Assembly (NCBI RefSeq): GCF_025642155.1 | Contig: NZ_CP106798.1 | Location: forward strand, 8,680,001 to 8,744,000 | Reading direction: 5' to 3' | From: Streptomyces sp. HUAS 15-9 | GTDB lineage: Bacteria > Actinomycetota > Actinomycetes > Streptomycetales > Streptomycetaceae | DNA: 64,000 bases | Part shown: in pieces, positions 8,833 to 18,047 of the stretch | Numbering within the stretch: position 1 is the first letter of the stretch | Layout of the letters: each line of letters begins with the position of its first letter | Notes under the pieces: model-generated | What the model saw: the letters and a program-made list of their open reading frames with translations, nothing else | Database searches by the model: none | Told to the model about the DNA's origin: nothing | Made by a program: the position numbers and the translations under genes

Positions 8833-10284
8833 CTACTTCGGTTCCTGGAAACCGCCGATCTTCTGCTCGAGCAGTTCGGCCAGCCGCAGCGGGGTGCGGT
8901 CCTCGAACATCGGACCGATGACCTGCACTCCCACCGGCAGACCCTCCGGGGACCGGCTCGCCGGTACGGCGGTGGCGGGCAGGCCGGGCATGGTGGCCAG
9001 ACCGGCCCAGACCAACTGGTCGAAGTACGGGTACTCGATGCCGTCGATGTCGATCCGGCGTTCCCTCGGATCGGGGTTGTGGTCGTGTGGGAACGCGGGA
9101 GTGGGCGTGATCGGACACACCACGGCGTCGAACTCGGCGAAGAGCTGCCGCCAGCCGTGGCGGTGGAGCTCGCGACGGCTGTTCGCCTGGATCCAGTCGC
9201 GGTGGCTGAGAACCATGCCGCGCAGCAGCCCCGCATCGAGACTCTGGTCGTCCGGGCTCAGTCCGGCGGCGCGGCTCCGCAGTTGCTCGTACGCTTCGAC
9301 GGGAAAATGCGCAGCGGATCCCGAGAACAGCAACTGCCTGTAGATCAGGGCGGCTTCGGTCAGATCGGGCAGCAGCGGACTGTGCCGTTCGACGCGGGCG
9401 CCGCCGTCCACCAGCGCGTCGGCCACCCGGTTCACGCCCGCCCGCACAGCGGACCCGGTCGGAATGAGCGGATGGTCATCGAGGACCAGGACCCGGAAGT
9501 CGCAGAGCCGCTCGTGGCGCGCGGCCGGCAGCCTCAACTCGTGCGCCACACCGAGCGTCAGCGGGTCCGGTCCGGCCATGACGTCGAACAGGAGCGTGAG
9601 GTCGCGGGCACTGCGCGCCATCGGACCGACGACGGCGAGGTCATGGTCGGTCGGCAAGGCCGGCGCGCTCGGCAGCACCATGCCGCGGCTCGCTGCCACC
9701 CCCAGGGTCGGTTTGTGTGCGTAGACACCGCAGAAGTGTGCGGGGGTACGCAACGAACCGGCCATGTCGGAGCCGATGGACAGCGCGCCGAATCCGGACG
9801 CCAGGGCCGCCGCTGATCCGCCGGAGGATCCACCTGAGGTACGACCGTGATCCCACGGGTTGTTGGTGGTGCCGTAGATCTCGTTGAAGCTCTGCACATC
9901 TTGCAGCCCCAGGGGCACGTTGGTCTTACCGAGCACCACCGCGCCCGCGGCCTTGAGCCGCGACACCTGCACCGCGTCCTCGGCCGGGATGTAGTTCCGG
10001 TGCAGCGGTATGCCCCAGGTGGTGGGCAGCCCGGCGATGTTGTAGGACTCTTTGACCGTCACCGGAATGCCGAGCAGCGGCCGGTCCTCACCGCGGGCGC
10101 GCGCCAGGTCGGCACCGCGCGCGGCGGACCGTGCACGGTCGAAGTCCGGCACACAGATCGCGTTGATCGCCTTGTCGTCCCGCTCGATACGGGCGATGGC
10201 CTCGTCGGTCAGTTCCGCCGAGGTCACTTCACCGGCGCGTAACGCAGCCGCGAGCTGTTCGGCCGTCGAAAAATTCCATCCCAT
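8833..10284 (-). CDS. Amidase-signature-family amidase
   Basis: A 483-residue amidase-signature enzyme that hydrolyses carboxamides with a Ser-cisSer-Lys triad. Lys78 lies in VTVKESYN, the cis-Ser is Ser154 in GGSSGGS, and the nucleophile is Ser177 in GSDMAGSLRTPA. The C-terminal segment ATAVPASRSPEGLPVGVQVIG is typical of the family. Length matches stand-alone amidases rather than GatA, since no gatC or gatB is nearby. It is transcribed toward the alpha/beta hydrolase gene, 246 bp away, so the two may be functionally related. Substrate is unknown. Confidence 0.93.
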   Translation of the reverse strand: MGWNFSTAEQLAAALRAGEVTSAELTDEAIARIERDDKAINAICVPDFDRARSAARGADLARARGEDRPLLGIPVTVKESYNIAGLPTTWGIPLHRNYIPAEDAVQVSRLKAAGAVVLGKTNVPLGLQDVQSFNEIYGTTNNPWDHGRTSGGSSGGSAAALASGFGALSIGSDMAGSLRTPAHFCGVYAHKPTLGVAASRGMVLPSAPALPTDHDLAVVGPMARSARDLTLLFDVMAGPDPLTLGVAHELRLPAARHERLCDFRVLVLDDHPLIPTGSAVRAGVNRVADALVDGGARVERHSPLLPDLTEAALIYRQLLFSGSAAHFPVEAYEQLRSRAAGLSPDDQSLDAGLLRGMVLSHRDWIQANSRRELHRHGWRQLFAEFDAVVCPITPTPAFPHDHNPDPRERRIDIDGIEYPYFDQLVWAGLATMPGLPATAVPASRSPEGLPVGVQVIGPMFEDRTPLRLAELLEQKIGGFQEPK

Positions 10285-10499
10285 GAATCCGACCGTATCG
10301 GCCTCTGGAAGAGGTCATGAAATACCGCTTCGCGCAACCGGAAGAATGTCTCAATACCCATCATGTTCCGCTTGGCCAGAGGCAATTCGCCTTCGCCCGG
10401 CCAATGGCGATGGCGGGGCGACGCACGGCAGCAGCTGCTCGCTGAACGGTGTGGCGGCGACAGCGCAGGATCTGTCCGAGTTCGAGTTGGCAGCGCTAC

Positions 10500-10740
10500 T
10501 TATGCGGGCCAGAACTGGAGGGCGTGCTCCTCCGCCTCGTACGTAGCGATGTGGCGGCGGCCCTTCCAGTGGTAGGGCGGTTCGAGGCCGGGCCGGTTGA
10601 ACAGGCGCTCGGACGGCATGGGTTCTTGGAACATGTCGTCGGGGTCGGTACCGGTGGTGCAGCGGGCCGGGGCGTCGGTGGCGGTGCAGGTGAAGGCTTC
10701 GGTGTGGGCCCACTGCCCCCCGCAGCGGCTCGGGTTCCTG
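10500..10740 (-). pseudogene. 3' fragment of an unrecognised minus-strand gene
   Basis: Reading leftward, this frame gives a protein-like tail ending in YHWKGRRHIATYEAEEHALQFW and a stop at 10500. About 75 residues look genuine, with TGTDPDDMF and Cys residues upstream. The reading frame continues under the Hint-toxin gene, where it becomes an obvious antisense shadow, so the 5' part appears to be lost at about 10740. The family is not recognised. Confidence 0.35.
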
Positions 10741-10745
10741 GCACC

Positions 10746-11489
10746 ATGGCCGGCCTGCTCGTCGCCCGCAAGGGCGACAAGATGCCCGAGTGCAACAGCT
10801 TCCCGGCCGGCACACGGGTCCTCATGGGTGACGGCACCACCTCCCTGCCCATCGAGCAGATCGCCGCCGGTGACAGTGTCCTGGCCTCCGATCCGGAGAC
10901 AGGTACCACGGGCTCGCGCCCGGTGGATGACACGATCTACACACCCGACGACGAGGACTTCACCGGCGTCACCCTGGCCGGCGACGCGGGCGACGAGCAC
11001 CCGGCGCTCACCGCCACCGACCACCACCCCTTCTGGGTCGAGAACCGGCGGCGGTGGACCGATGCCCGCGACCTCAACTCCGGTGACTCCCTCCGCGCCC
11101 CCGACGGAACCGAAGTCCGGATCGACAAGGTCACGCACTGGAAGGAGCCGCAGGGCGCCTACAACCTGACCGTCAACGAACTTCACACCTACTACGTGCT
11201 GGCGGGTACGACTCCCGTACTCGTCCACAACGCGTCGTGTGATTTCATCCGTGGAGAGCTCCCCGACGCCGCGGCCATCGACCGCGGCTCCCTGGTCAAG
11301 ATCAAGGAGAAGCAGCTCGAAAAGGCGCTGAAGAGCGTCGGCGAGGACCCGCACGCCTTCAAGGCCGACTGGGTGGGGAAGAACAACGTGTCGCGGTTCG
11401 ACGCGATGCGTGACGGCGAGGGCAGGATCGTCCTCGTGAGCAAGGACGGGAAGATCTTGGTTCCGACGAATTACAGGTACCGGCCGTGA
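10746..11489 (+). CDS. Truncated polymorphic toxin: Hint domain plus Ntox33-like C-terminal toxin
   Basis: A 247-residue C-terminal piece of a polymorphic toxin. The Hint (intein/hedgehog-type) domain starts at Cys16 in CNSFPAGTRVLMGDG, has the block with TDHHPFWV at 91-98, and ends with LVHN at His161-Asn162, the self-cleavage site. A toxin domain of about 80 residues follows, with DPHAFK, SRFD and KDGKILVPTNY, resembling 'polymorphic toxin type 33'. This name is by memory of the family pattern and is uncertain. The large N-terminal secretion/repeat part is missing, so the gene is either a 5'-truncated relic or a displaced cassette. The stop codon overlaps the GTG of the immunity gene. An in-frame ATG at 10746 exists but may not be used. 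Confidence 0.75.
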   Translation: MAGLLVARKGDKMPECNSFPAGTRVLMGDGTTSLPIEQIAAGDSVLASDPETGTTGSRPVDDTIYTPDDEDFTGVTLAGDAGDEHPALTATDHHPFWVENRRRWTDARDLNSGDSLRAPDGTEVRIDKVTHWKEPQGAYNLTVNELHTYYVLAGTTPVLVHNASCDFIRGELPDAAAIDRGSLVKIKEKQLEKALKSVGEDPHAFKADWVGKNNVSRFDAMRDGEGRIVLVSKDGKILVPTNYRYRP

Positions 11490-11899
11490 GCGCGTTCCGG
11501 ATGTATCTGCGGGTGGTCAGCGAGTCCCTGCAGCCGGAGGAGATCTCCGCGCGGCTGGGGACCGGACCCGACGAATCCACGGCGATCGGCAGCCGCAGGC
11601 GCCCCCAGTCACCGCCCCGCGCGCACGCGACCTGGATCCGGCACGCCTCGGCCACGGGCGGGCCCGCGCGGCCGGAGGATCTCGAGCCGGTGGTCCTCGG
11701 CTGGGAACCGGAGTTCGCCTCGGCCCTGGGACGGCTGGCCGGGTCCGGGGACGCCGACGTCTCTTTGGTGGTCGTTCAGGAACTCACCGATCCCGAGGAC
11801 CCGCAGCAGAAGGGCATCTTCCTGAGCGCTGCTCTGCTGGCGTGGCTGGCCGAGGCCGGGGCGTCGCTGGACATCGACCAGTACGTGTACCTCGACTGA
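11486..11899 (+). CDS. DUF4279 family protein, probable immunity protein of the adjacent toxin
   Basis: A 137-residue soluble protein of the DUF4279 type. The diagnostic parts are SLQPEEISARLG near the start, a Trp in ATWIRH, and the C-terminal FLSAALLAWLAEAGASLDID with a closing Tyr-rich end. DUF4279 proteins often sit directly after toxin genes and are thought to act as immunity proteins. The GTG start overlaps the toxin stop codon (GTGA), implying translational coupling. It looks intact although the toxin gene upstream is truncated, as expected if protection is still needed or the cassette was captured whole. Confidence 0.8.
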   Translation: MSAFRMYLRVVSESLQPEEISARLGTGPDESTAIGSRRRPQSPPRAHATWIRHASATGGPARPEDLEPVVLGWEPEFASALGRLAGSGDADVSLVVVQELTDPEDPQQKGIFLSAALLAWLAEAGASLDIDQYVYLD

Positions 11900-12054
11900 G
11901 ACGACCGCCCGGGTGACCGGGACCCCGGCCGGGACGGTTCTTCCGGATCACGTGGCATGCCGGACGCGTGCGACAGGAAGCTCGGCGCGGGGCGCTCCAG
12001 GCGCGCAAGAGCACTGGGTTGGCTTTCTCATCCGACCCGACCTCCATCGCTCCT

Positions 12055-13171
12055 TCACGGGCACGGGGGGTGGTAGGCGATACCTCCGACGTACTGCCGC
12101 CACTCCTCTGCCGTGAGGGTGTGCTTCGTAGCAGCGCAGATGTGTCGGACGGCCCGGTCGGCGTTCAGCTCCCACAGCCGGGCCGTACCGTCCTCGCTGC
12201 CCGTGGCGAGAAGACGCCCGTCGGGGCTGAAGGCGACGGCGGACACGGGTTTGGAATGCTCCTTGAGCGGGCTCCCGAAGAGCGTGGGCCGACCGCTCTT
12301 CGGGATGTCCCAGAGCCGGACGTCCTCGTCATCGCCGGCGGTGGCGAAAGTGCGCCCGTCGGGGCCGAACGCCACAGCGGCGAACGAGTTCGCACGGTCG
12401 TCGACGAGCAGGCCGAGGCCCGGTACGGCGGTTGGCGAGATTTTCGGGATGAGCGGGGTCGCTGGTGTCCCAGAACGAGCCCTCGTCGTGGTTCGTACTG
12501 GCGAGGATGCGCCCGTCCGAGCTGAACGCCACGTCGGTGAAGTCGCCGGTGGTGCTGGTGAGCGGCTTGCCGATGCGCTTGGGGTGCGCGGGATTTCTGG
12601 TGTCCCACAGATGGATCTCGCTCTGCTCGACGGCGGCCGCGAGCGTGTGCCCGTCAGGGCTGAAGGCCACCGACGGGATCCAGTTCCCCGCCACGCGGAG
12701 GGGAGGACCGAGGGGCTCGGGGTGGGCGCGGTCGCTGGTGTCCCACAGCCAGATCCTGCCACCCCCTGCCGTGGCGAGGACTCGGCCGCGAGGCGCGAAC
12801 GCCGCGGTGACTCCGAGCAGTCGGCCGCCGAGGAGCCGCGGGCGTGCGAGGTCACCGACGTCCCACAGCGAGACCCCACGGGTGCTGCTACGAGGCTCGG
12901 CCGCAGCCTCTTCGTACGCCCGTTGCCGGCGCTCCTCCCACTCGCCCGCATCGCCGCCGCAGGCGTGCACTTAAGCCAGGACCACGGGCAGAGTCGGCAG
13001 CCGCTCGCCCCCGGCCGCCTGCGAGAGCGTGCTCGCCCCCTGACCGGTGCGCTGCGCCATCACCCGGTACGGCGGACTGCCGCCCTCCGCACGCAGCTTC
13101 CGTAACTCGGCGGCGAAACGCTGCACCGGCCTCCGACTCGGATCGAGTGGGCTCTCCGGACGCCCCGCCAT
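12055..13171 (-). pseudogene. Broken HTH-WD40 repeat protein gene
   Basis: Reads as a streptomycete helix-turn-helix plus WD40-repeat protein disrupted twice. The ATG at 13171 opens an XRE-like domain (QRFAAELRKLR, then YRVMAQRTG). The frame meets a TAA stop at 12973-12971, where a Tyr codon (TAC) would join LPVVLA to VHACGGDAGEWEER. The same frame continues with about four WD40 blades (AFSPDGHTLA, LWDT). Near 12410-12430 the frame shifts, and the last blades (AVAFGPDGRTFATAGDD and ARLWELN) continue to the stop at 12055. The C-terminal tail LTAEEWRQYV is the usual end of this family. Because both lesions are simple (one base substitution, one indel), decay is recent. Confidence 0.85.
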
Positions 13172-13544
13172 CGACAGCACCCCCACCACCCGCCTGCCTC
13201 CCCCGTGGACGCGGCGCGATGGCCCGCCACGCTGCGCACGCTCGTGACGGCAGGGCAAACCAGACGCGCCGTCTTTGGTCAGCGTCGCCATGCCATGCCG
13301 GTGACCTGCGAAAACAGCCATTGATCAGGGTGGCAGAACCGGCTGCCCATTCAATTCCGGAACCGCTGAACTAGGTGATGCGCCGCCCCGCTGCGGCGCC
13401 GGTGCGGGGTAACGGCCGTCGCCCTCACGGGGGTGGGCGACGGCGCCCCGCAACGGAAGGAACACCGAGCCAGGTGGTCATGCTCCGTCGGCCATGCTCC
13501 GTGCTCGGTGTCCAGACCCCTACGAAGTACGAAGGAGGACCCGC
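13172..13544. other. Gene-free stretch upstream of a secreted-protein gene
   Basis: About 370 bp lying between divergent genes. It should hold promoters for the HTH-WD40 relic and the secreted protein. No convincing coding frame or strong hairpin was found. Confidence 0.45.
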
Positions 13545-13931
13545 GTGAAGACACGCAGGATGACCATGCGGCGTGGCGCGGCAGCCGCCGCCATGGGCAT
13601 CGCGATCCTCGGCGGGATGACCGTCGCCGCGCCCGCCCATGCCGGCACCACGGCCCATCGAGCCTCTCCGGCAGCTGCCGAGACGGCCCGGGCCGCTGCC
13701 GGCCCCCCTTGCAAGATCTACCACCACGGCGTTGTCCGTCTGGGCGTGCACACCTACTGCTCCAACCAGCCCTCTTGGCGCAGGCACCGCGCCCGTGCCA
13801 CCTGCGTCGACCACAGCAACCCCCTGATCAAGTACACGCGGTGGGGCCCGTGGCGCAAGCCGGGCCAGAAGTCCTCGATGAGCTGCAACTTCGAAGACGG
13901 CTACGAGTACGCCTGGGTGGACCTGCGCTAA
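13545..13931 (+). CDS. Small secreted four-cysteine protein
   Basis: A 128-residue precursor. The basic N-terminus is followed by a hydrophobic stretch and an AHA-type signal peptidase I site around residue 34. The mature part is basic and aromatic with four Cys (in PPCKIY, HTYCSN, ATCVDH and SMSCNF), probably two disulfides. The GTG at 13545 has GAAGGAGG upstream. I do not recognise the family; small secreted Cys-containing proteins of this size are common in streptomycetes and include inhibitors and surface proteins. It is transcribed in the same direction as the sigma-factor gene 240 bp downstream. Confidence 0.75.
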   Translation: MKTRRMTMRRGAAAAAMGIAILGGMTVAAPAHAGTTAHRASPAAAETARAAAGPPCKIYHHGVVRLGVHTYCSNQPSWRRHRARATCVDHSNPLIKYTRWGPWRKPGQKSSMSCNFEDGYEYAWVDLR

Positions 13932-14172
13932 CGGGCGCGCACGAGGCACGACTTGAGATCACGGGCCGATCCAGCGCCACTCGGCCGTCCCACGGTCCCC
14001 GGTGATTCCGGTGCACAGCGACAGCGATGCGGCCGCTGTGCGCCGGGTACAGCCGCGACCCGCGCGGGAGGCCCCGTCGGCGGCCAAGTTCTACGGGTCC
14101 AACACCGTCCGGCGCCCCCACCGACCCACGCCGTACGTCCGGCCGCTCGCCTGCATGAAAGGACTTTCAAAC

Positions 14173-14706
14173 ATGAACGCTCCCAGGCGCCTTGGCGGGG
14201 TGCCGGAATTCGAGGAATACGTGAGTGCGCGTCATGACGCTTTGCTGCGCACGGCCCGAAGCCTGGTCCACGACCCGCTCGACGCTCAGGATCTGCTGCA
14301 GATTGCGCTCTTGCGAACGTACCGCCAGTGGGACCGCATAGCGGACAAGCAGCTCGCGGACGCCTATCTGCGCCGCGTCATGATCAACACCCGCACGGAG
14401 TGGTGGCGAGCCAGGAAACTGCAGGAGCTCCCCACCGAGCAACTACCGGACGCATCCGTCGACGACTGCACCGAGCAGCACGCCAACCGCGCCCTGCTGA
14501 TGGACATCATGAAGACTCTGGCGCCCAACCAACGCCGTGTCGTGGTGCTGCGGCACTGGGAGCAGATGTCCACCGAGGAGACGGCCGCTGCCCTCGGCAT
14601 AGCGGCCGGCACGGTCAAGAGCACGCTGCATCGGGCACTCGGCCGACTCCGTCAGGAGCTGGAGCGCAGCGCTGCTCCTCATCGGACAGCTTCACTCGAT
14701 CGGTGA
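14173..14706 (+). CDS. SigE-family (ECF-type) RNA polymerase sigma factor
   Basis: A 177-residue sigma-70 family protein. Region 2 is at about residues 12-75 (FEEYVSARHDALLRTA, then DLLQIALLRTYRQWDRI). Region 4, with its helix-turn-helix, is at about 112-165 (LAPNQRRVVVLRHWEQMSTEE, then ALGIAAGTVKSTLHRAL). This matches the streptomycete 'SigE family' that directs extracytoplasmic responses. The ATG at 14173 is preferred because AAAGGA is nine bases upstream; another in-frame ATG at 14155 overlaps that site. An anti-sigma gene is not obvious directly downstream, but a secreted-type fragment and a lipoprotein gene follow in the same direction and may be its targets or partners. Confidence 0.92.
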   Translation: MNAPRRLGGVPEFEEYVSARHDALLRTARSLVHDPLDAQDLLQIALLRTYRQWDRIADKQLADAYLRRVMINTRTEWWRARKLQELPTEQLPDASVDDCTEQHANRALLMDIMKTLAPNQRRVVVLRHWEQMSTEETAAALGIAAGTVKSTLHRALGRLRQELERSAAPHRTASLDR

Positions 14707-14716
14707 GTCCTTCTGA

Positions 14717-14818
14717 TATCCAGATCTAGCAGATGACAAGGCCGGCCTGGTGAACGGTGCCCTGGCGTGGAAGACGAAGGCGTATGCCGACGAGGACTGG
14801 AATGCCGTCGGCATGTGA
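14717..14818 (+). pseudogene. Protein C-terminus remnant
   Basis: A short frame ending at TGA 14818 encodes a plausible protein end (GALAWKTKAYADEDWNAVGM) but begins directly after a stop and has no start. Probably the tail of a deleted gene downstream of the sigma factor. The family is not recognised. Confidence 0.3.
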
Positions 14819-14893
14819 GGGAGAACGATGCGGGGGAGGGAGCGTGAGAGACCGTCGCCGCCTCCCCGCTCGCTCCATTATGTCCCGGTGGTG

Positions 14894-15037
14894 TCACCCG
14901 ACCTTCTGCCAGGTGCAGGTGACGACACCGCGCTTGCACTGTTCGAATCCGGGCAGCGTCACGAAGAACCCATCATTGTCCAACATCCGCCATTCGAGCG
15001 CCGGGTAGCCCTTGAAGGCAGCGCCGTTCTCACACCC
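14894..15037 (-). pseudogene. C-terminal remnant of a Cys-containing protein
   Basis: On the minus strand, about 47 residues read like genuine protein (KGYPALEWRMLDNDGFFVTL, then two Cys in EQCKRG and VTCTW) and stop at 14894. The upstream part runs into the lipoprotein gene on the opposite strand, where it is only antisense. It is probably the 3' end of a lost secreted-protein gene. Confidence 0.35.
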
Positions 15038-15056
15038 CCGGCGACTGGAGCCCTCA

Positions 15057-15590
15057 ATGAGTGCACGCCAGGGCCTCGCCCTCATCGTCTCCGCAGCGGT
15101 TCTGACGGGCGCCTGCGCGGAGCAGAGGAATGAAGAAAGGAAGTCCGAACCCGGCGGCACGGCCTCCTCCTGGGACGGCAAGGAGGACCAAGAAGATGCG
15201 ATGCAGCGCGCCACGCGCGCCCTGAATGCCGTGGAGCCCGATGGTGCCTCACGCGTCGATGAGGGAATGGAAAGCCTGGCGCGGGGTCTGAACAAGGCCT
15301 TCACGGCACAGGGAGACCGCCCCTACACCTTCGATGTCGCCTGCCAGGCACCCACCCGTCGCTCGGTGACGCTGACCCTCGCACGGGATGGCACGAACAG
15401 CGAGTGGGAGGTGGCGTGCGGCGACCGCGAGGCGGATCAGTTCAACATCCCCGCCGGCAGCCGCTTCACCGCCAGGATCACCCCCGTAGGGCCGGACACC
15501 GAGGGTCTCGTGCTCTGGCGACTCAACACCGTAGTCCCGCACGACGTGGACGGATGCAAGGACGACATCAAGGGGTGCGACGAGAGCTGA
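15057..15590 (+). CDS. Putative lipoprotein of unknown function
   Basis: A 177-residue exported protein. The N-terminus has Arg4, a hydrophobic segment (LALIVSAAVL) and TGAC, an acceptable though not ideal lipobox with Cys19 as the lipidated residue. The mature part is acidic, with an Asn/Glu linker, a helix (DAMQRATRALNAVE) and a beta-rich C-terminal half with four more Cys. The ATG at 15057 has CTGGAG seven bases upstream. No family is recognised; the pattern resembles small streptomycete surface lipoproteins of unknown role. It lies downstream of the sigma factor with a degraded stretch between. Confidence 0.7.
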   Translation: MSARQGLALIVSAAVLTGACAEQRNEERKSEPGGTASSWDGKEDQEDAMQRATRALNAVEPDGASRVDEGMESLARGLNKAFTAQGDRPYTFDVACQAPTRRSVTLTLARDGTNSEWEVACGDREADQFNIPAGSRFTARITPVGPDTEGLVLWRLNTVVPHDVDGCKDDIKGCDES

Positions 15591-16026
15591 CAGACGCACC
15601 ATCCAGTGCGCAGCTGGTGAAGACTTGCGCCGACGCCGACGCCGACGCCGACGACCGCAGTTGCTCGGGCCTCCGTAGCAACTGCGGCGGCCGGCACGAC
15701 CGGACCCGTATCCCCCTGGGAGTGCGGGTGGATGGCTCGGTGGTGCACAGCACATGGATCCGTAAAGTCAACGGTGGTTCTGGAGTTGTCAGAGGTTCAG
15801 CGTCGGGCGGCGGAGAGTCGTCCGTCGAAGGTGATCCCTGTGTTGGGCCCGCTGATCGTGCTGCTGTCCTTCGTGCCGACGGGGCCGTTCGGCGGTACGC
15901 CGGGCGCTCTTTGGGGTTGCGGGCCTGTGGGCGGAGCCTGTTGTGGAGCCGTGCGGGCTGGCGATCGATTGACTTCACAGGAAGGCGATCGGGCCTTTGG
16001 GGCGTTTCTCGTGAGGGGCAGCCACT
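15591..16026. other. Gene-free stretch upstream of the FAD oxidase
   Basis: About 435 bp with no convincing gene. It includes a short GACGCC tandem repetition near 15630-15650. Promoter and leader of the FAD-dependent oxidase are expected here. Confidence 0.45.
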
Positions 16027-17628
16027 GTGATCAACAGGCGGGACGTAGTACGGGTAGGCACACTGGGTGCTTTGGGGACGGGGATGGTGGGTCTGCAGGC
16101 ACCACCCGTCGCTGCGTCACCCACCGAGGTGGCGGAGCGGGTCGGCCCCCGGGACTGGAAGCGGCTGGCCGACGCGTTGTCATCGCGTTCTACTCTCTAC
16201 CGGCCAACGGATTCCAACTACTCGCCGCTGGCGCTCCCGTTCAACCACCGCTACGCCGGGATCCACCCCGCTGGAATTGTCGCGTGCGCTACCACCGCGG
16301 ACGTCCGCGCGGCGGTCCGCTGGGCCCGCGCGGTGGGGCTGCCCGCCGTCCCCCGCACCGGGCTGGGCCACAACTACGCCGGGTACTCCAGCACCACCGG
16401 CCTGCTGCTCAACATGGCCCGGATGAAGAGCATCGCTGTCACCCCGCTGCCGGGCGCCCGCTCCCGGACCCGGACCTACGGGCCGATCAAGGTCACCCAT
16501 GACGCGGGTACGGTCACCGTGGGAGCCGGGGTCACCAATGGCGACCTGCACCCGCTGCTGGAGGACCGGGGGATGTTCGTGCCGACCGGCCGCTGCCCCA
16601 CGGTCGGGGTGGCCGGACTGGTGCTCGGAGGCGGTATCGGCTTCAGTGACAAGATGTTCGGGATGACCTGTGATCGGCTGGTCTCGACGACCGTGGTACT
16701 CGCCGACGGCCGCGTGGTGGAGGCCAGTCAGGACTCCTGTTCCGACCTGTTCTGGGCCTGCCGCGGCGGGGCCGGGAACAACTTCGGTGTCAACACCTCC
16801 TTCACGTTCCAGTACGAGCAGTTCCAGGGCAACGTGGGCTTCTTCCAGTTGCGCTGGAGCCTGGACTCCGTGGTGCCGGTGATCGCCACCGCGCAGCGGA
16901 TCGCCTTGGACGGCCTGGACAACAAGCGGTTCCACCTTCGCGTCGGCATCGGGACCCACGGGCTTGCCAGGGACGAGATCCGCGCCAACGCCAACGCCAA
17001 CGTCAACGCCATCGGCCAGTACTACGGCCCCCTTGAGGAGTTGCGCGACATCCTGGCCCCGCTGCTCGCCATCGGCACGGCCGAGGAGCGCGCCCGCAAC
17101 AGCGCGTCCGTCCGCGAGGTCACTCCCGGTCAGGCGAGTGTGCTGCTGAGCGCCACGACGCCGGTGGACCAGTTCGCCACCAAGTCGGCGGTTCTCACGT
17201 CCCGGACGCTCCTTACTGACAAGCAGGTCGGTGCCGCCGCCGAGCAACTGCTGGACTGGCCGGGCAGCGGCAACGAGGACGGGGCCGGGTTCGCGATGTT
17301 CGCTCTCGGCGGCGAGATCAACCAGGTGCCGCCGGACGCGACCGCGTTCGTGCACCGAAACGCCGTGTTCATCTTCGCTGCCGAGACCTCCTGGGCGGAC
17401 TACGATCCGCCTCACGTCGAGACCGCGAATCTGCGCTGGCTCCGTGAGTTCTACTACGACATTTTCGGCAACACGCCTCCCGAGCAGGCGTATCAGAATT
17501 TCCCGGATCCGACACTGAAGGACTGGCGGCGGGCTTACTACGGTGCGAACTACGATCGGCTGGTCAGGGTGAAGCGGAAGTACGATCCGACCGAGTTCTT
17601 CAGCTATCCACAGGGGATCGGCACCTGA
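16027..17628 (+). CDS. Exported bicovalent FAD-dependent oxidase (berberine-bridge/PCMH type)
   Basis: A 533-residue flavoprotein of the berberine-bridge-enzyme group that oxidises alcohols, sugars or alkaloid-type substrates with O2. The N-terminus NRRDVVRVGTLGALG is a twin-arginine export signal. The FAD domain carries the two residues normally bonded to flavin: the His of GLGHNYAGYS (about residue 118) and the Cys of TGRCPTVGVAG (about 189), followed by LVLGGGIGF. The C-terminal BBE motif region is RLVRVKRKYDPTEFFSYPQG. The GTG start follows GAGGGG. It appears monocistronic. Substrate is unknown. Confidence 0.92.
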   Translation: MINRRDVVRVGTLGALGTGMVGLQAPPVAASPTEVAERVGPRDWKRLADALSSRSTLYRPTDSNYSPLALPFNHRYAGIHPAGIVACATTADVRAAVRWARAVGLPAVPRTGLGHNYAGYSSTTGLLLNMARMKSIAVTPLPGARSRTRTYGPIKVTHDAGTVTVGAGVTNGDLHPLLEDRGMFVPTGRCPTVGVAGLVLGGGIGFSDKMFGMTCDRLVSTTVVLADGRVVEASQDSCSDLFWACRGGAGNNFGVNTSFTFQYEQFQGNVGFFQLRWSLDSVVPVIATAQRIALDGLDNKRFHLRVGIGTHGLARDEIRANANANVNAIGQYYGPLEELRDILAPLLAIGTAEERARNSASVREVTPGQASVLLSATTPVDQFATKSAVLTSRTLLTDKQVGAAAEQLLDWPGSGNEDGAGFAMFALGGEINQVPPDATAFVHRNAVFIFAAETSWADYDPPHVETANLRWLREFYYDIFGNTPPEQAYQNFPDPTLKDWRRAYYGANYDRLVRVKRKYDPTEFFSYPQGIGT

Positions 17629-18047
17629 CGGTCTCGAACCGACCCCGTATTCACGGGCGAGTAGAGCTGGCGAAGTTTTATGGGCCGGAGGCCATCACCC
17701 CCGAGCCGAAAGACGCGCCGTCGAACACGCACCGCCTTCGTCGCAACATGTTTGCCGTCGACGAACATCGAGGACGTGGTTGCCCGCCTGCGGGCCAACG
17801 GTGCCCGTGACCGACCCCCTCCCCTACGGGAGGCGACCGCACAGGCGTGGGACCGCTTGCACCCTGGGCTGACCCGGCGGGCAGCCTGGCCCGAACACGA
17901 TGGGTCGTTGCCCGTCATCGAGGGAGCGCACCGTCGGCACGCGCATAGGCCCCGAGGCTGTTGTCGGCCTCGGGGGCCTACGATGAGCAGCCGCCCGCAA
18001 GGAGGTCGCGAGCGGCTGCTGGCATCTTTTGTGTGAGGTCCCGGTGC
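17629..18047. other. Intergenic stretch with a terminator-like hairpin
   Basis: About 420 bp after the FAD oxidase. A short protein-like frame (IEDVVARLRANGARDRPPP and on) lacks a recognisable family. The only clear element is the strong hairpin at 17946-17980. Confidence 0.4.
17946..17980. terminator. Strong hairpin, likely intrinsic terminator
   Basis: TAGGCCCCGAGGC pairs with GCCTCGGGGGCCTA through a loop of eight bases, giving a 13-bp stem with one bulged base. It lies about 320 bp after the FAD oxidase and before the convergent pseudogene, so it may stop transcription from both sides. Confidence 0.6.

Noticed and set aside
14930..14960. GTTCGAATCC resembling a tRNA T-arm
   Set aside because: No acceptor stem, D-arm or anticodon arm can be folded around it; the bases belong to a protein-like fragment on the minus strand.
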